DNA from: Hungatella_A sp034142505
GTDB lineage: Bacteria; Bacillota; Clostridia; Lachnospirales; Lachnospiraceae
Assembly (NCBI GenBank): GCA_034142505.1
Contig: JAWZDV010000050.1
Coordinates: 160,615-224,614 of the forward strand
Reading direction: 5' to 3'
DNA length: 64,000 nt
Shown piece after piece: positions 52,491 to 59,569 of this stretch. The position numbers were made by a program, and so were the translations under genes. The stretch's first letter is position 1, and each line of letters starts with the position of its first letter. Below the pieces are notes generated by a model. That model was not told the origin of the DNA. It searched no databases and was given only the letters and a program-made list of their open reading frames with translations.

Positions 52491-53744
52491 ATGAGGAAAG
52501 AAGAAGTAAGAGAGACAGGAATTGCAGGCATTAAACAGCGTATTAAGGACGGGAAGTACATTGTCTCACTGGATTTAGGGCGGGAAATTATTACAGACCC
52601 AAAGACAGGCAAGCGCAAGGAGAAGCAGAAAAAGACTACAAAGGTAGTAAACACGTTAAAAGAGGCAAAAGCAATTTTAGGCGAGAATAATGCGGCTAAA
52701 AGGCACAAGAAACTTACGGGAGCAACTGGAAAGGTCTACATCGAGAATGTAATCAAAGATTACAAAGAGAAGTATTATGATAGCGACAAGCATTGGAGCG
52801 ATTCATATAAGCAACAAAAAAACTCCCAACACACCCACTTCATCAATTATTTTGGCAACATGGATTTAAAGCGAGTGGACACGGCTGAAATTGAGAATTA
52901 CTTTTTGTATTGCCAAAATGATTTGGATTTGTGTACCAATACCATACAGAAGCACAAATGTCATTTAATTGACCTCTGGAAGTTTATGAAAAAGAATTTT
53001 TCAAAGTATGGTATTAACGAAAATGTGGTTTTAGATGCGGACTATGGAAATATCATAAAATACGAAGCTACTCCCTTGACGCTGGAACAGATAAATATAC
53101 TTTTAAATCAATGTTTACTGGAAGATGATAGAAGTACCCTTTTGATGGTTGGACTTCCGGTTTTGGCAGGAATGAGACGTTCAGAGTTGTGCGGCTTGAG
53201 ACATTCCAAGGTCGATTTTGAAAACAAAAAGATTTTGGTGGACGTAGCCAGAGTGCAAATAAACACCGGATTCATAGAAAAGCTGCCAAAAGGGGATAAA
53301 ACACGGACAACTTGTATTTGTGAGGTACTTGAAAAATTTATGCAGTTGGCATTGGAACAACAGTTGGAATGGTCTCAAGGAAAGACACTTGAATGTGGTG
53401 AATATGTGTATCTGACAAAGACCAATATTGTATCTGACTATTTACCGCACCCGGGAAAAGTAAGCCGAAGATTTAAGGAATTACAGAAGAGAATCAATAA
53501 ACGATTAGAAAAGGCAGGGCAAGAGCCATTACCTGTTATCCGATTGCATGATTTGAGACACAGCTTTATAAGTGTTCTGCTGAATAGCGGTCAAGTGAAC
53601 CCATTTCAAGTTTATGGCTGTGCAGGTCATGTGATAGAGGACAATACAAGTACCAAGACTTACTGGCACGATCAAGGAGACAGGCAGGAAATTATTGACT
53701 TTTGGAACAAGAGTTTAACTGTGGATTTTGATATTTTAAAATAA
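52491..53744 (+). CDS. int: Tyrosine recombinase (integrase)
   Basis: A 417-residue integrase of the Tn916/ICE type. The N-terminal arm-binding region spans about 1-70 (ETGIAGIKQRIKDGKYIVSL, many Lys), a SAM-like core-binding domain about 100-190, and the catalytic domain about 200-417. Active-site residues are R229 (GMRRSELCGL), H353 and R356 (LHDLRHSF), the later His in CAGHV, and Y391 (KTYWH). ATG 52491 follows GGGAAAGG; the open frame upstream lies in the att region. It catalyses integration and excision at the core repeat, helped by the excisionase at the other end. Confidence 0.95.
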   Translation: MRKEEVRETGIAGIKQRIKDGKYIVSLDLGREIITDPKTGKRKEKQKKTTKVVNTLKEAKAILGENNAAKRHKKLTGATGKVYIENVIKDYKEKYYDSDKHWSDSYKQQKNSQHTHFINYFGNMDLKRVDTAEIENYFLYCQNDLDLCTNTIQKHKCHLIDLWKFMKKNFSKYGINENVVLDADYGNIIKYEATPLTLEQINILLNQCLLEDDRSTLLMVGLPVLAGMRRSELCGLRHSKVDFENKKILVDVARVQINTGFIEKLPKGDKTRTTCICEVLEKFMQLALEQQLEWSQGKTLECGEYVYLTKTNIVSDYLPHPGKVSRRFKELQKRINKRLEKAGQEPLPVIRLHDLRHSFISVLLNSGQVNPFQVYGCAGHVIEDNTSTKTYWHDQGDRQEIIDFWNKSLTVDFDILK

Positions 53745-53754
53745 AAGAATGTTT

Positions 53755-53783
53755 AAAGCCGAAGTGAGATGCTTCGGCTTTTC
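53755..53783 (+). terminator. Terminator after int
   Basis: aaagccgaag (53755-53764) pairs with cttcggcttt (53772-53781), followed by T. Confidence 0.85.
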
Positions 53784-53942
53784 CAATGCCAAAAGGGTGC
53801 AAAAAAATCCGATTGACTATAATAAGATATACTCTCATATTCATATTATCATAAATCTTATTAACTGTAGCAATAGTAAAATTCTTTGACATTTGGGCGA
53901 TATCGCTTCATACTTTTAATATATATTAAAAAAGGAGACAAG

Positions 53943-55493
53943 ATGATGGGTGTTTATTCAGAACTATATATTGATTTTATAGAAAATTATCCTCAGCTAA
54001 TTGAAGGGACAGAGAAATTTGACTTTATGTTTGATATGTTTATTGCGCTAAAAACGACAGACGGTGTCAATCCAAATCCGCTCATAGCTGAATTTTTTAA
54101 AGATGTCTTTTGTGAATTACATGGTGGTGACATTCTTTGGGCGATGGCGTCCGCTGGAGGCTATAGCTATAATTTTTCTTTTTCAACACTTGATGAAGCG
54201 TTGAAAGGCTTTACAGCTTTACTCAATTATGATGTGAATTTATACTATTCACCGGCGATATTTAAAGGTTGGCGTAAAGACAAAAATGTCAGCCGCATCA
54301 ATGTCATCTATATAGATATTGATGATGTGGAGGGTGTTGATTTTTCAGAGATGGACGAAAAAGGTATCAAGGACTATCTTTACTGCACTTACCATCTAAC
54401 CTCTGCTATGTTTCCGAACTGGCTGGTTTCGAGTGGGCATGGGCTACACCTATACTACATTGTAAACACATTGGACTTGAAAAATGAAGCTGATTCAAAG
54501 TTGCGGGCATTATACACAGACTATCTTATTACCCATTTCCGAGCCGATATAGCTTGCCGAAATAAATCAAGGGTTTTGCGTTTCCCATTGAGCCGTAACG
54601 TCAAAAACATGGAAGCAATCAAAACCACTCGGTTGTTCCATTTGAACCCGTCAACAGATATAGATATAAAACGTCTGGATTGCTTTCGACACCCTCAATC
54701 AGAAATAGACGCATATATAAAGGCGTGTAATCTTATACGGGCAGAAAAGCGCAAGCAGACCATGATTAAAAACGGCACATGGAAAACGAAAGCTATAAAA
54801 ATCAAAGTAGCAGATAAAAGGTCAACACCAATACCCATACAGACCACAGGGAAAACGGTTTCTGCTATAAATAAATCTAAAATAGATATACAACCAGATT
54901 CAGCCACATCTAAAACGGGAGTACATCCGGAATTGAAGATTAACACTTTTCCTATGCCTACAAAATCAAGATATAAACGGATATTACGAGATTTGCATAA
55001 CTATGCCGCCAGAAGAAAAGGGTGTCCCAAAGGACATCGAGCAATATACACCCATATAACGGCGATTTTTTTAAAGAGGATTTTAGTGCCGGAAGAAGCC
55101 GCCGTTGAACGTGTCAAACAATATATAGATCGCGATTTTTTCGATGAAGCAGAGGAGATTGTAAGAAACGCATATGCTTCTAAGACCCAATATATGTATA
55201 CAAATGCTCGAATTGCCGCCCTTCTTGACTTTCAAGAATATGACATAAAAAATTCATTTTCCGCATACACAGTCGAACAAAAACAAGCGGCGCGGGTAAA
55301 AAGTGTCAAGTCTTATGATGCAAAGCGTTATGCGGAAAACCGTGCTAACATACAAGAAAAAAGGCAACAACGATATGAGTATGTAAAATCCCACATGGAT
55401 TTCACCGCCGCATCATTGGCGGAGGAGTTAGGTTGCTCAATCAGAACTATAAAATCAGTAAAGGCGGTTATCCGTCAGCAGGAAAAAGGCTAG
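53943..55493 (+). CDS. Primase-polymerase-like replication protein
   Basis: A 516-residue protein. The archaeo-eukaryotic primase motifs are visible: YIDIDD with D125 and D127, then SSGHGLHLYY with H166, and a third motif near CRNKSRVLRFPLSR (about 208). A Ser/Thr/Lys linker (about 290-350) follows. The C-terminal helical part ends in a helix-turn-helix (TAASLAEELGCSIRTIKSVKAV). Such proteins replicate excised integrative elements or plasmids. AAAAGGAGA precedes ATG 53943. The stop codon lies in the terminator stem. Confidence 0.82.
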   Translation: MMGVYSELYIDFIENYPQLIEGTEKFDFMFDMFIALKTTDGVNPNPLIAEFFKDVFCELHGGDILWAMASAGGYSYNFSFSTLDEALKGFTALLNYDVNLYYSPAIFKGWRKDKNVSRINVIYIDIDDVEGVDFSEMDEKGIKDYLYCTYHLTSAMFPNWLVSSGHGLHLYYIVNTLDLKNEADSKLRALYTDYLITHFRADIACRNKSRVLRFPLSRNVKNMEAIKTTRLFHLNPSTDIDIKRLDCFRHPQSEIDAYIKACNLIRAEKRKQTMIKNGTWKTKAIKIKVADKRSTPIPIQTTGKTVSAINKSKIDIQPDSATSKTGVHPELKINTFPMPTKSRYKRILRDLHNYAARRKGCPKGHRAIYTHITAIFLKRILVPEEAAVERVKQYIDRDFFDEAEEIVRNAYASKTQYMYTNARIAALLDFQEYDIKNSFSAYTVEQKQAARVKSVKSYDAKRYAENRANIQEKRQQRYEYVKSHMDFTAASLAEELGCSIRTIKSVKAVIRQQEKG

Positions 55494-55518
55494 TTGGGGA
55501 TTTCCATCTAGCCTTTTC
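55483..55518. terminator. Bidirectional terminator, primase / XRE
   Basis: aaaaaggctag (55483-55493) pairs with ctagccttttc-side bases (55508-55517), with A and T runs on both sides. Confidence 0.8.
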
Positions 55519-55523
55519 TAATG

Positions 55524-55814
55524 TCAACGTTTGGAATCAAAATATTTTAAAAGGCTATATATAAGTTCTTTTTCTTCTTCACTGTAGTTATCCAGACACA
55601 CGGATTCATTGGGAACAGTGCCGATTAGGTAATCTACAGATGCGTGAAATATTTGAGAAAGTTCTAAGAGGTTTTGGACAGAGGGAACAGAAATACCCAT
55701 TTCCCAAGCATTTACACTTGAACGGGTAACATTCAACTTCTGTGCAAGTTCGGTTTGAGACATGCCGCATCGTATCCGTAATTCGTTAATTCTTTTGTTT
55801 GTGATAATTATCAT
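55524..55814 (-). CDS. XRE-family regulator of the element
   Basis: A 96-residue Cro/CI-type repressor. The helix-turn-helix (residues 4-60) reads INELRIRCGMSQTELAQKLNV, then RSSVNAWEMGISVPSVQNLLEL. A short acidic tail follows. It lies divergent from the cargo genes, with the palindrome aagtata-aa-tatactt in between, so it probably represses both promoters. ATG at 55814 is six bases from GGAGGTG; upstream in-frame starts lack one. Confidence 0.88.
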   Translation of the reverse strand: MIIITNKRINELRIRCGMSQTELAQKLNVTRSSVNAWEMGISVPSVQNLLELSQIFHASVDYLIGTVPNESVCLDNYSEEEKELIYSLLKYFDSKR

Positions 55815-55850
55815 AGTTGAACACCTCCACATGACAAGCATATCAAACAC

Positions 55851-55866
55851 AAGTATAAATATACTT
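55851..55866. promoter_or_regulatory. Candidate XRE operator
   Basis: aagtata (55851-55857), aa, tatactt (55860-55866): a perfect 7+2+7 inverted repeat between the divergent genes. Confidence 0.6.
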
Positions 55867-55887
55867 ATCAGTAATGATTATTTGTAA

Positions 55888-55915
55888 TTGACAAATATTT
55901 TCTAAATGGTATAAT
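55888..55915 (+). promoter_or_regulatory. Consensus promoter of the cargo module
   Basis: TTGACA (55888-55893), 16 bp, TGG-TATAAT (-10 at 55910-55915): full -35 and extended -10. Confidence 0.85.
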
Positions 55916-55973
55916 ATTGGCATGGCGGAATTGTGTGACAAATTCCGTATAAAAAAGTTAAAGGAGTGCGAAA

Positions 55974-56384
55974 ATGTTAGGAGTAGACGAGTTCCGAAGT
56001 TCAACACAAGCAACAGAATGTCAGAAAAAAGTTGAAAGGAGATTAAACAAGATTAAGCAATGCTTTGTTCCGGCGATTATATTGACAGTGTTATCTGTAC
56101 TATTAATGAAATTCAGTACCGCAGATAACAAACTTCTAGAAACATTGTCGATGGTAGTCGTAGTTGTCAATATAATTCTGCTAACTTATGCTGAAGCGTG
56201 GTTTTATGTCGGAAAACTGTTAGTGTTGCCTTTTAGGAAATTAGGGACAATTATTGGATTCCTTGTCTTTATTTTTTACTTTGCACCTTGCGTTATGGCT
56301 GTCATATGTGCACCAATCGTTCCACTGCTTTATGAAAAATACCTTTGCGGAATAACGATGGAATGTTGTAAAGACATTATATAA
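55974..56384 (+). CDS. Small multi-pass membrane protein of unknown function
   Basis: Not recognised. 136 residues: a hydrophilic N terminus (1-30, Ser/Thr/Lys-rich) and about three hydrophobic segments (about 32-50, 60-86, 95-125), ending MECCKDII. AAAGGAGTG precedes ATG 55974. First gene of the cargo unit under the consensus promoter. Could be an immunity, exclusion or stress membrane protein; nothing specific is shown. Confidence 0.65.
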   Translation: MLGVDEFRSSTQATECQKKVERRLNKIKQCFVPAIILTVLSVLLMKFSTADNKLLETLSMVVVVVNIILLTYAEAWFYVGKLLVLPFRKLGTIIGFLVFIFYFAPCVMAVICAPIVPLLYEKYLCGITMECCKDII

Positions 56385-56404
56385 ATCTAAAGGAGTTATT
56401 TAAC

Positions 56405-56554
56405 ATGAAGGACCTTATTATTGCAATATTTATAGGTTTATGCGGTATCATAACATCCCTCTTTTATTTGATATTTGCCCAAAATGATACGCTAAAAATA
56501 CTTGCAGAAAGCCATCAAGAACTCGAAAACTGGCTTAAACACCCTAATGACTAA
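56405..56554 (+). CDS. 49-residue single-pass membrane peptide
   Basis: A short frame starting ATG 56405, eight bases after AAAGGAG. It encodes one hydrophobic helix (LIIAIFIGLCGIITSLFYLI, residues 4-23) and a charged helical tail (about 28-49). Good ribosome binding site, position inside the operon and size suggest a real gene; it could act with the preceding membrane protein, or as a toxin- or holin-like peptide. Unknown. Confidence 0.6.
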   Translation: MKDLIIAIFIGLCGIITSLFYLIFAQNDTLKILAESHQELENWLKHPND

Positions 56555-56602
56555 AGCGTGGCTGGGGATTTGCATTTTATAGTTTAAAAAGGAGAAAGAA
56601 CA

Positions 56603-57178
56603 ATGAGAAGAAAGTTTTTAACGGTAGTATTCACAGCAATGATGGTATTTACAATGAGTATGACAGCACTGGCAGGACAGTGGACGAGTGATGGTAATGA
56701 CTGGCGCTATGACAAAACTGGCACTGGAAATTTTGCGACGAGTGAATGGTTATGGATTGATGGAAATAATGACGGGATATCCGAATGTTATTGCTTTGAT
56801 GGAACTTCTTTTATGTATGCAAGCACCACAACACCAGATGGCTATACCGTAGATGAAAATGGTGCATGGACAGTTGATGGTGTGGTGCAGACAAAAAATG
56901 CAGAAGCGCAGGCTACAGAAACACAATTCACTGAACAGATTAGTTCCGAAGTTCCAGATGTAGCCGGAACTTATGCGGGTAGTGGAATAATCTGTATCAT
57001 TGCAAATGAAGGTAATAATAAATTTTGGGTAGAATGCGACCTTGGGAAAGACTATTTGCCGAGTTATGCCGGAAATGGTGTCTTTGCCAGTCCATATATG
57101 CGATATAGTTTCAGCGGTAATACACTCATTATTGAAGATTTATACGGTGGCGATACATATCAGCTTGTGAAGCGGTAG
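56603..57178 (+). CDS. Secreted protein with choline-binding-like cell-wall repeats
   Basis: 191 residues with a signal peptide (1-24, ending ALA). After it come one to two choline/cell-wall-binding-like repeats (NDWRYDKTGTGNF, EWLWIDGNNDGISECYCFDG and TPDGYTVDENGAWTVDGVVQ), a motif frequent in Lachnospiraceae surface proteins. A short Glu/Thr/Ala linker and a C-terminal beta-rich domain of about 70 residues follow (AGTYAGSGIICIIA to YQLVKR). It would attach to the cell wall or bind glycan. AAAGGAGAAAG precedes the start. Confidence 0.75.
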   Translation: MRRKFLTVVFTAMMVFTMSMTALAGQWTSDGNDWRYDKTGTGNFATSEWLWIDGNNDGISECYCFDGTSFMYASTTTPDGYTVDENGAWTVDGVVQTKNAEAQATETQFTEQISSEVPDVAGTYAGSGIICIIANEGNNKFWVECDLGKDYLPSYAGNGVFASPYMRYSFSGNTLIIEDLYGGDTYQLVKR

Positions 57179-57188
57179 GATAGTTGCT

Positions 57189-57218
57189 AAAAAATGCGTC
57201 CAGTATTGGGCGCATTTT
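57189..57218. terminator. Bidirectional terminator
   Basis: aaaatgcgtcca pairs with tgggcgcatttt (one G-U), with A and T runs on the two sides; serves the cargo genes and the minus-strand genes. Confidence 0.85.
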
Positions 57219-57224
57219 TCGTGT

Positions 57225-57614
57225 CTATCGTTCATCATCTGTTTGGACGTAATACAATTCTTCGACTTTATTTCTCATTCGTTCAAATGCCGCTGTATCA
57301 TAATCAAATACATTTTTCCTTATGTATTCGTCAAATGTTATTGGAATTTCTTGATTTTGTACCTCTTCAAAATATTCCAATCGTTTGTGTGCATAATATA
57401 AGGCTTGTAAAAGTTCTTTGATTTCCGATTGGAAATTTTCCCATACGCCTAAATCCATGTAAACAGTAGATTTTTTACGAAAACGTGATTGCTTGATTTC
57501 CAATATGGGAGTAACGATATCTCCTTCGCAGAACCAACTATTGTATATGCGCTCCCGTTCATCTGATAGAACTTTTTGCACTAATATTTCTAATTTATCA
57601 TCATCTATTATCAT
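57225..57614 (-). CDS. Unknown protein downstream of the relaxase
   Basis: 129 residues, mostly helical and acidic, with no membrane helix (VQKVLSDERERIYNSWFC near the start, then ELLQALYYAHKRLEYFEEV). It lies 18 bases after the relaxase gene in the same direction, so it may be a mobilization accessory protein. Family unknown. Confidence 0.55.
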   Translation of the reverse strand: MIIDDDKLEILVQKVLSDERERIYNSWFCEGDIVTPILEIKQSRFRKKSTVYMDLGVWENFQSEIKELLQALYYAHKRLEYFEEVQNQEIPITFDEYIRKNVFDYDTAAFERMRNKVEELYYVQTDDER

Positions 57615-57632
57615 TTTTAATCTCCTTTGCTG

Positions 57633-58589
57633 TTATCGGTTATGCTCTCTGGTGTATGAAATCTTTTGGTGTGGAGGTTCTTCGCCAATGGCAATTTTTA
57701 AGGCTTGATTTATATGCCCAAGTATATTTGGATTTTTTTGTAAAGCAGTTGTAAGACCCTGCACGGATTGTTTTTCAAGTGTATTCAATGTCGATATTTC
57801 CGCTTGCTTTGCTTTGATTTCTTTATTTAAAATGTTGGCTTTGTGCTTGCTCTGATCTTTATGCTCTTTGCTGGAGCCGATTTCTCCACGCTCTAAACCG
57901 TAGTGGCTGGCAACTTCCTTATAAAATTTGTCTTGAAGTTTACGGTATGACTGCCGTCCGCCACGTTCAAACCAAAATTCAGTTCGATTGATTGATGGTG
58001 GTTCATCAACATAATCATAAATAATCTTCCCGTGGCTATCCCTTGCCCTTATGGCGTTTCCATTTGCATCACGGACGCATTTCCCGTCTTTATCTTTCTC
58101 GTAGACGCTCTTTCGCTTTTGTTTTCCAGTAATAATTGGAATAAAATCAACGTGCATATGTGGAGTGCTTTCGTCAAAATGAATTGTGGCTGAAATTATA
58201 TTTTCTTTTCCGATATAACGATGGCAAAAGCGAAGGCTATCATTAAAATATTTTTTAATTCCGGTTGGAATGTCTCGGTTAGTCCAATTTTTAGCGGCAT
58301 TTTTATCCCAACCTAGGTCTTTGAAAAATTCTGGACTGGCAGTTATCACCATCTGCTCCATAACATTTTGATTCTTCTTTACTGGAAGTTTGATTTCTAG
58401 TTGTTCAAGACGGCTTTTCCATGCTTGATATAGCGACTTGTTTTTCATTCCGTTGTTTAGATTGAGATGGCTTCTGCTCTCATCAATATCGCTGTTTTTA
58501 TGAGTATATTTTTGGCGGTGTTCTTCCCAACCAATGTAGTTAATCGCTCCCGCTTTATAGGTTGCGACCCTTAGTATTTGACATACCAT
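57633..58589 (-). CDS. mob: MobV/Pre-type relaxase
   Basis: A 318-residue relaxase that would nick oriT and lead DNA transfer. The metal-binding motif is IHFDESTPHMHV (H137-x-D-E, H144, H146), typical of MobV. Motif I-like ESRSHLNLN lies near residue 40. The C-terminal third is a helical coil (SKEHKDQSKHKANILNKEI). Shorter than many MobV proteins (400 or more residues), but all N-terminal motifs are present. It reads away from the structured oriT-like region. Confidence 0.88.
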   Translation of the reverse strand: MVCQILRVATYKAGAINYIGWEEHRQKYTHKNSDIDESRSHLNLNNGMKNKSLYQAWKSRLEQLEIKLPVKKNQNVMEQMVITASPEFFKDLGWDKNAAKNWTNRDIPTGIKKYFNDSLRFCHRYIGKENIISATIHFDESTPHMHVDFIPIITGKQKRKSVYEKDKDGKCVRDANGNAIRARDSHGKIIYDYVDEPPSINRTEFWFERGGRQSYRKLQDKFYKEVASHYGLERGEIGSSKEHKDQSKHKANILNKEIKAKQAEISTLNTLEKQSVQGLTTALQKNPNILGHINQALKIAIGEEPPHQKISYTREHNR

Positions 58590-58613
58590 AGTGTTATCCC
58601 TCCATATCCTTAA

Positions 58614-58697
58614 TATTGCTACAACGAGTTACATTACTAAGTATGTTAGAAGCATCTGCTAAGTTGTAGCAATAACTCACTACGGCTACAAGTAGCC
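58614..58697. other. Candidate oriT: inverted repeats upstream of mob
   Basis: tattgctacaac (58614-58625) and gttgtagcaata (58663-58674) are a perfect 12-bp inverted repeat. Directly after it, ggctac/gtagcc (58684-58697) forms a tight 6-bp hairpin. Position just upstream of a MobV gene fits an origin of transfer; the nick site cannot be read. Confidence 0.55.
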
Positions 58698-58806
58698 TGC
58701 GTTCGGCGTGACTGGGGTGGTATTTATTGCACTGCACAACGGTGGTTGTTCTTTTCATTTTGATGTATCGAAGAATGATTTTGCCAAATACCAAAAAAAG
58801 TAGTCA

Positions 58807-58925
58807 AGGCGGAACAGATAAAACCGTTCCACCTCTTTCTATTCTGGTCGCTCTTGTTTATGTCAATGCTAAAATGAACGCCTGCGGCGGCATTGACAAC
58901 ACCCACATTTACGGGTAGAATAGAG
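58807..58925. other. Nested inverted repeats in a gene-free stretch
   Basis: The gap 58590-59051 has no convincing gene. Hairpin aggcggaac/gttccacct (58807-58815, 58826-58834), outer pair tctattct/agaataga (58838-58845, 58918-58925) and inner pair tgtcaatgc/gcattgaca (58861-58869, 58890-58898) could fold single-stranded DNA or RNA, for example a single- or double-strand origin. Confidence 0.5.
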
Positions 58926-59051
58926 ATAGATTTTGTTAGTCAGTACGCTTAACACGTAGGCGCATAAAAATGCGTTGAAGGTCATTGGTCATGGCTAAGT
59001 GTTCCATGTACTGTACTTCCTTCCCGAAAAAAACGACTAGAAAGGTTAGAC

Positions 59052-59264
59052 GTGGGAGCAAAATCAGAAGCCACCTACAATGTTCAGAATGAATGGAGAA
59101 GTAAGCTGTTTTTAACACCTCAAGATTTAATGCTCATAACTGATAGTAGTGAAAGCCTTATATATAAATATTTGGAAAATCCACCATTTCGGACGGAGCG
59201 TATCGGAGGAAAAAAAATAGTGATTTTTGCCAATTCATTTTGGAAGTGGTATGATGGCGAATAA
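59052..59264 (+). CDS. xis: Excisionase-like helix-turn-helix protein
   Basis: A 70-residue protein. FLTPQDLMLITDSSESLIYKYLE is a MerR-type winged helix, then RTERIGGKKIVIFANSFWKWY; this is the pattern of Tn916-family excisionases. Starts with GTG 59052, weak ribosome binding site AAAGG. It is the last gene before attR and points towards it; in the circular form it lies directly upstream of int in the same direction. Confidence 0.8.
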   Translation: MGAKSEATYNVQNEWRSKLFLTPQDLMLITDSSESLIYKYLENPPFRTERIGGKKIVIFANSFWKWYDGE

Positions 59265-59331
59265 TCGGGAAAGGGTGAGGAAACACCTTTTCCCATCTAA
59301 AGAGTGGTATGATTTTGTGTCTTTTCCTCTT

Positions 59332-59368
59332 GGTAGTATCGGACTCCCATACTACCGCATATACTACC
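59332..59368. repeat. Recombinase arm-type sites, right end
   Basis: ACTACC at 59351-59356 and 59363-59368 (12-bp step) and inverted GGTAGT at 59332-59337, mirroring the left-end set. The rest of 59265-59495 holds no gene. Confidence 0.65.
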
Positions 59369-59495
59369 GAAAGTTACACGGCTAGAAAAATATAAAAGGG
59401 AAAGAAAAGGTAAGATGTGGAAAATTCCTAGAGATAACAAGGTGAAAAAGGGTGTAAAATGTTAAAAGCGGTTAGACATGACATAGCTTATGCGA

Positions 59496-59513
59496 TACCG
59501 GTTTAAGGTATAA
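59496..59513. repeat. Right attachment core (attR)
   Basis: taccggtttaaggtataa, identical to the left copy at 52316-52333. Confidence 0.9.
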
Positions 59514-59522
59514 GTCTGAGAT

Positions 59523-59560
59523 TGAAATCCCGTGTACTGGCAGACACGGGATTTCATTTT
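59523..59560 (+). terminator. Original terminator of the HK/RR operon, displaced by the element
   Basis: tgaaatcccgtgt (59523-59535) pairs perfectly with acacgggatttca (59544-59556), followed by TTTT. Ten bases after attR, it would lie directly behind the response regulator stop in the empty site. Confidence 0.88.
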
Positions 59561-59569
59561 AGGCTGTTT

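Larger units (their letters stand above)
52316..59513. mobile_element. Integrative mobilizable element, 7.18 kb
   Basis: Bounded by the 18-bp direct repeats at 52316 and 59496. It is clearly more AT-rich than the flanks. Contents in order: tyrosine recombinase, primase-like replication protein, XRE repressor (minus), three small envelope/secreted proteins, unknown protein and MobV relaxase (minus), a structured oriT-like region, and an excisionase. No conjugation machinery is present, so transfer would need a helper element. Bases 59514 onward restore the host sequence, including its terminator. Confidence 0.9.

Noticed and set aside
58594..58918. Small open frames on both strands in the mob-xis gap
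   Set aside because: They run through inverted repeats, have no ribosome binding sites and conflict with the origin-like structure.
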